Source: Palsa-504 sp963753225 (GTDB taxonomy: Bacteria; Actinomycetota; Actinomycetes; Streptosporangiales; Streptosporangiaceae). Taken from it: a DNA stretch of 64,000 nt. The stretch spans positions 1-64,000 of the forward strand of contig CAVWBQ010000010.1 in NCBI GenBank assembly GCA_963753225.1. The letters run 5' to 3'. Numbering within the stretch: position 1 is the stretch's first letter; each line of letters begins with the position of its first letter. This document shows positions 61,610-64,000 of the stretch, piece after piece. Made by a program: the position numbers and the translations under genes. Under the pieces are notes generated by a model. The model ran no database searches and had not been told where the DNA came from. It saw only the letters and a program-made list of their open reading frames with translations.

Positions 61610-61759
61610 AAACCCGAGCTCGGCGGGGAGACTGGATCATGCCAGGTAGGGCCAGCGCGTAAATTCTCCCGCGACACGTCACCACGATGCTTGGCCAGAG
61701 TAGATAGCTGGTGCTGACATGAGAGGGTCCGATTCCCGGCACACCGGAAGGAGGGAACA

Positions 61760-61897
61760 GTGGCAGATGAAGGCCAGCGTCACGCGCCCGCCGACGATCA
61801 TGAGCTGAGGCGCAAGTGGCTTCAGACCGCGGCTCAGATCGCCGTGCGGGCGGCTGCATACATTGTCATGACGCATTGGCGGAGCTGGGGCCTTTAG
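61760..61897 (+). CDS. Small protein with strong ribosome-binding site
   Basis: A 45-codon frame from GTG (MADEGQRHAPADDHELRRKW, then LQTAAQIAVRAAAYIVMTHW, RSWGL) is preceded by AAGGAGG four bases upstream. The charged N-terminus followed by an amphipathic or membrane-seeking helix resembles small peptide toxins or membrane regulators. It is followed by a good terminator, so it is a complete transcription unit end. Function unknown. Confidence 0.6.
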   Translation: MADEGQRHAPADDHELRRKWLQTAAQIAVRAAAYIVMTHWRSWGL

Positions 61898-61931
61898 CAA
61901 GCCCAGCGGACCGCACTGTCCTATCCGTACC

Positions 61932-61964
61932 GCCCCGCCTGAGGCCACAATCCTCGGGTGGGGC
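61932..61964 (+). terminator. Factor-independent terminator
   Basis: A stem pairs GCCCCGCCTGAGG with CCTCGGGTGGGGC around CCACAAT, followed by ATTTCC. It lies 35 bp after the small gene stop. Confidence 0.65.
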
Positions 61965-62153
61965 ATTTCCTTGCCGGCAGCCGCTGGCAGCGGCTGTCAA
62001 CTCCTGGAGTTGTCAACTCTAAGGTTGATTGCATTTCGCCGCCTTCGCAAGCCGACACGCTCAGAGGCATTCGCGGACTAGGGCGCACTGGGATGGACTC
62101 TGGTTACCGTTTGACCGCAACCGGGCCGGCCAGCCCTCCTGGCCTCGAGCGAG

Positions 62154-62285
62154 CCCCGCCGTACCTTGACCGGTCACCGCAGCCTGGTCTTCGGGGTGGC
62201 GTTCAGCCCGGACGGGCGGCTGCTAGCCAGCTGCGGCGACGACAAGACGGTGAGGCTGTGGGATCTCATCCCGGCTAACAGATAA
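62154..62285 (+). pseudogene. Last blade of a lost WD40 protein
   Basis: The plus strand reads RTLTGHRSLVFGVAFSPDGR, LLASCGDDKTVRLWD and LIPANR before TAA: one canonical WD40 blade and the C-terminal tail. No upstream blades or start. It lies between the two PadR modules. Confidence 0.7.
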
Positions 62286-62342
62286 CTGACAGGGCTCTAC
62301 TCATACCTGATTATTGGCGGCAGCCTAGCCCGCAGCTTCCCA

Positions 62343-62375
62343 CTATCAGAGGTAACCGCCCATTATCTCCGCTAA
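62343..62375. repeat. 33-bp near-palindrome, site 2
   Basis: Left arm CTATCAGAGGTAA, identical to site 1; centre CCGCCCA; right arm TTATCTCCGCTAA with three mismatches to the consensus. It lies 14 bp before the second PadR promoter. Confidence 0.78.
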
Positions 62376-62388
62376 CCGACGGGCAAAC

Positions 62389-62423
62389 TTGTTCTCTACC
62401 TAGGGGCTTGGTAGAGTAAGACC
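62389..62423 (+). promoter_or_regulatory. Leaderless promoter with overlapping operator, module 2
   Basis: -35 TTGTTC, 17-bp spacer, -10 TAGAGT and ATG six bases downstream, identical in layout to module 1. The overlapping inverted repeat has perfect arms CTCTACC and GGTAGAG around TAGGGGCTT (62,394-62,416). The conservation of exactly these elements in two diverged copies supports them as functional. Confidence 0.82.
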
Positions 62424-62771
62424 ATGGCAGGCAAGAAACCGTCCGGACCGCGGATGACGATCCCGACCCAGCTGGTCCTCCGCACCCTGCTGGCCGAGCC
62501 GACGCAGGAGATGTACGGGCTGCAGATCTGCGAGGCCGCCGGGCTGCCCAGCGGCACCATCCACCCGATCCTGGCCCGGCTGGAGAACGAGCACGGCTGG
62601 CTGACCTCCCAGTGGGAGGACGTCAGGCCCGAAGACGAGGGCCGCCCGCGTCGGCGGTACTACCGGTTGACCGAAGACGGCGCCGAGCGGGCCCGCATCG
62701 CCTTGGCCCAGGCCACCACCTCCGTCACCGCCCTGAGCCTGCGAGCCCGGCCTGCCGGAGGCCTGGCATGA
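62424..62771 (+). CDS. PadR-family transcriptional regulator, module 2
   Basis: This 115-aa protein is the same length as module 1's. It contains MTIPTQLVLRTLLAEPTQEM, YGLQICEAAGLPSGTIHPIL, the wing around GWLTSQWEDVRPEDEGRPRR, and the C-terminal helix ARIALAQATTSVTAL. Substitutions relative to copy 1 are mostly conservative and silent changes are common, so both are probably under selection. Coupled by ATGA to the next gene. Confidence 0.9.
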   Translation: MAGKKPSGPRMTIPTQLVLRTLLAEPTQEMYGLQICEAAGLPSGTIHPILARLENEHGWLTSQWEDVRPEDEGRPRRRYYRLTEDGAERARIALAQATTSVTALSLRARPAGGLA

Positions 62772-63421
62772 GCGCCAGAATAACGGGCGTCCGCGACCTC
62801 GTCGTCGCCCTCGACCGCCGCCTCGCCATCGACCACAACCACGACCGCCCCCCCAGCCGCATCGCCTACGACCTCGCCGGCGACCTCGACCGCGTCCTCA
62901 AGCGCAACCCCGCCCTCGCCCGCGACCTCGACCGCGCCCTCGACCTCGCCGGCGACCCCGACCTCAACCGCGCCCTCACCTACCACCGCAACCGCGCCCG
63001 CGACCTCGACCGCGCCCTCCACCGCGCCCCCGACCGCAACCGCGCCCTCACCTACGACCGCAACCTCCCCCTCACCGACGACCTCAACCTCGCCCTCACC
63101 CGCGCCGCCGTCCTCGTCAGCGCCCTCAATCACTTCGGCCTCGACCGCGCCGCCGCCGGCATCTTCGGCCGCAGCCGTGCGCAGCGGGAGGCCGGGCGGG
63201 TGGCGTACCCGGCGGCCAGGCTGCTGGCCGGCGCCGCCCGGCTGCTGCCCGCAGCCGATCGGGCCCGGTACGCCGAGGAGTACCGCAGCGAGCTGTGGGA
63301 GCTGGCCCGGGCCGGCACCGCGGGCCCCGGCCAGCTGGGGTACGCGCTGCGGCAGCTGCGCAGCGCGCCGCGGACCGGCCGGGCGCTGCGGGCTCTGCGG
63401 CGCCGGGGCGCGGCACCGTGA
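62768..63421 (+). CDS. Module middle protein 2, repeat region plus RYAEEYRSELWE domain
   Basis: This 217-aa protein has residues ~10-125 of short degenerate repeats rich in Arg, Asp, Leu and Asn (RDLDRALDLAGDPDLNRALT, YHRNRARDLDRALHRAPDRN), likely helical. The C-terminal ~85 residues (ARLLAGAARLLPAADRARYA, then EEYRSELWELARAGTAGPGQ) match the shared domain of module 1. Thus the shared domain is joined to a repeat region here and to a zinc ribbon in module 1. The DNA of the repeat region is strongly biased to C on this strand. Confidence 0.75.
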   Translation: MSARITGVRDLVVALDRRLAIDHNHDRPPSRIAYDLAGDLDRVLKRNPALARDLDRALDLAGDPDLNRALTYHRNRARDLDRALHRAPDRNRALTYDRNLPLTDDLNLALTRAAVLVSALNHFGLDRAAAGIFGRSRAQREAGRVAYPAARLLAGAARLLPAADRARYAEEYRSELWELARAGTAGPGQLGYALRQLRSAPRTGRALRALRRRGAAP

Positions 63422-63759
63422 TTAGCGCGGCGAGGCGGGCCGGCCGGATGGCGGCCGGGCTGCTGCCCGCGGCCGCGCTGGCCCGGCTCGGCCTGCCTGC
63501 GCTGGCCGCGGCGGTCATCCTCGCCGTCGCGGCGCTCGGGGCGGCCTGCTGGGTCATCGCCAGCGGCGACCGCTCGGACCGGGTGACCCGGATGATCTAC
63601 GCCCGGCACGGCGACGCCAGGTCCCTGACCTCAAGGCCGCCTGCTGCCCCAGCCCGCGCCTCCCGCCGGAGGCCGGCGCGGGCCGCCGGCACCCGGCCCG
63701 GCACCGACCCTCCGGACGCCACGGCCGGGCCGAGCCCGACGGACATCATCGGGCCATGA
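63418..63759 (+). CDS. Module small membrane protein 2
   Basis: This 113-aa protein has a GTG start overlapping the previous stop. A basic N-terminus (MISAARRAGRMAAGLLPAAA) is followed by a membrane segment (LAAAVILAVAALGAACWVIA), then a cytosolic or external basic tail rich in Pro, Ala and Arg. The N-terminal ~35 residues align with the protein at 61,334. Confidence 0.72.
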   Translation: MISAARRAGRMAAGLLPAAALARLGLPALAAAVILAVAALGAACWVIASGDRSDRVTRMIYARHGDARSLTSRPPAAPARASRRRPARAAGTRPGTDPPDATAGPSPTDIIGP

Positions 63760-63760
63760 C

Positions 63761-63793
63761 TTATCAGAGGTAACAGCCCATTACCTCTGGTAA
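63761..63793. repeat. 33-bp near-palindrome, site 3
   Basis: Left arm TTATCAGAGGTAA, centre CAGCCCA, right arm TTACCTCTGGTAA (12 of 13 arm positions paired). It starts one base after the stop of module 2 and is not followed by a promoter or a padR gene. Confidence 0.8.
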
Positions 63794-63839
63794 CTCGCCG
63801 GCTGTCCTGCGGGAACGGCGCCCGCAGCGAACCTGACTC

Positions 63840-63859
63840 CCGCGCATTATCTCTGATAT
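63840..63859. repeat. Half-site of the 33-bp palindrome, site 4
   Basis: Only the centre-like CCGCGCA and a right arm TTATCTCTGATAT are recognisable; the left arm is unrelated sequence. It lies 27 bp from the integrase stop codon, where a hybrid or original attachment site would be expected. Confidence 0.55.
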
Positions 63860-63886
63860 TGGGCGCCTAGTGCCGCGTCCGGGTGT

Positions 63887-64000
63887 TCATCGGGTGGCTT
63901 GGCGGGCTCGGTCGAGGACTCCGGCTGTGCTGCCGACGTACATGTCCAGAGTGGTCCGGACATTGGCGTGCCCGGCCATGCAAGAGACATCGGTGGGGTC
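63887..64000 (-). CDS. int: Tyrosine integrase, 3' end only (runs off the window)
   Basis: The minus strand encodes DPTDVSCMAGHANVRTTLDM, YVGSTAGVLDRARQATR and a stop. MAGHANVRTTLDMY is the last catalytic box with the Tyr nucleophile. It is very similar to the C-terminus of the integrase at 36,283-37,503. Everything upstream, including the Arg-His-x-x-Arg residues, is beyond the window. It lies next to a row of palindromic sites that it might recognise. Confidence 0.85.
   Translation of the reverse strand, partial: DPTDVSCMAGHANVRTTLDMYVGSTAGVLDRARQATR

Overview
The window is very GC-rich, uses GTG and TTG starts freely, couples genes through ATGA and GTGA overlaps, and carries actinobacterial families (PadR cassettes, IS701, pRiA4b ORF-3 proteins, TIR-NACHT-WD40 proteins, and the 3' half of a tRNA-Phe). 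It looks like a large accessory island in the chromosome or a megaplasmid of a filamentous actinomycete. There are no rRNA genes, no complete tRNA and almost no housekeeping genes. Many genes are broken, and in several cases the break can be reconstructed to the base. Family names below come from reading translated sequence by eye; no database search was run. Region 1-12,202 is a Tn7-like (tnsA-tnsB-tniB) transposition operon on the minus strand that two tyrosine-recombinase elements have entered. A Tn554-like tnpA-tnpB-tnpC element cuts tniB at its Walker B motif. A two-recombinase element cuts tnsA between its ESWLER and DHLMLMDFD segments. The operon lies in or beside a MobF/TraA-type relaxase gene. 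That relaxase is cut again at 12,272-15,135 by a 2.86-kb transposase-less element carrying two short-chain dehydrogenases and a TetR regulator; removing one copy of its 6-bp target duplication restores the relaxase frame. Region 15,142-22,605 holds the decayed relaxase, a DUF1254/DUF1214 gene split by one amber codon, a CBS-domain gene cut by an IS701-family element with a CTAG duplication, and an integrase beside a tRNA-Phe attachment half-site. Region 22,606-38,800 is a mosaic: zinc-binding and membrane hypotheticals (one also split by an amber codon), a repeat-rich element end abutting half a tetR gene, a DUF2254 membrane protein, a potassium channel, IS66- and IS5-type transposases, a second integrase with its excisionase-like partner, a flavodoxin and an HNH nuclease. 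Region 38,814-43,673 looks most like ordinary genome: an orphan MreB, a STAS-domain regulator and a glutamate-cysteine-ligase-like enzyme. Region 43,856-54,738 holds a complete TIR-NACHT-WD40 signalling protein, probably for defence. A related TIR-plus-repeat gene nearby is broken by an ISKra4-type transposon with resolvase, pRiA4b ORF-3 protein and an amidohydrolase passenger. Region 55,254-60,456 has a secreted beta-propeller/fibronectin protein and several decayed repeat genes. The final stretch, 60,427-64,000, is the most unusual. Two tandem copies of a translationally coupled module (PadR regulator, conserved middle protein, small membrane protein), each with the same leaderless promoter, are bracketed by 33-bp near-palindromes (13-bp arms, 7-bp centre). 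They lie directly beside the 3' end of a tyrosine integrase gene. This resembles an integrase-linked cassette array, although the palindromes could instead be regulatory sites.
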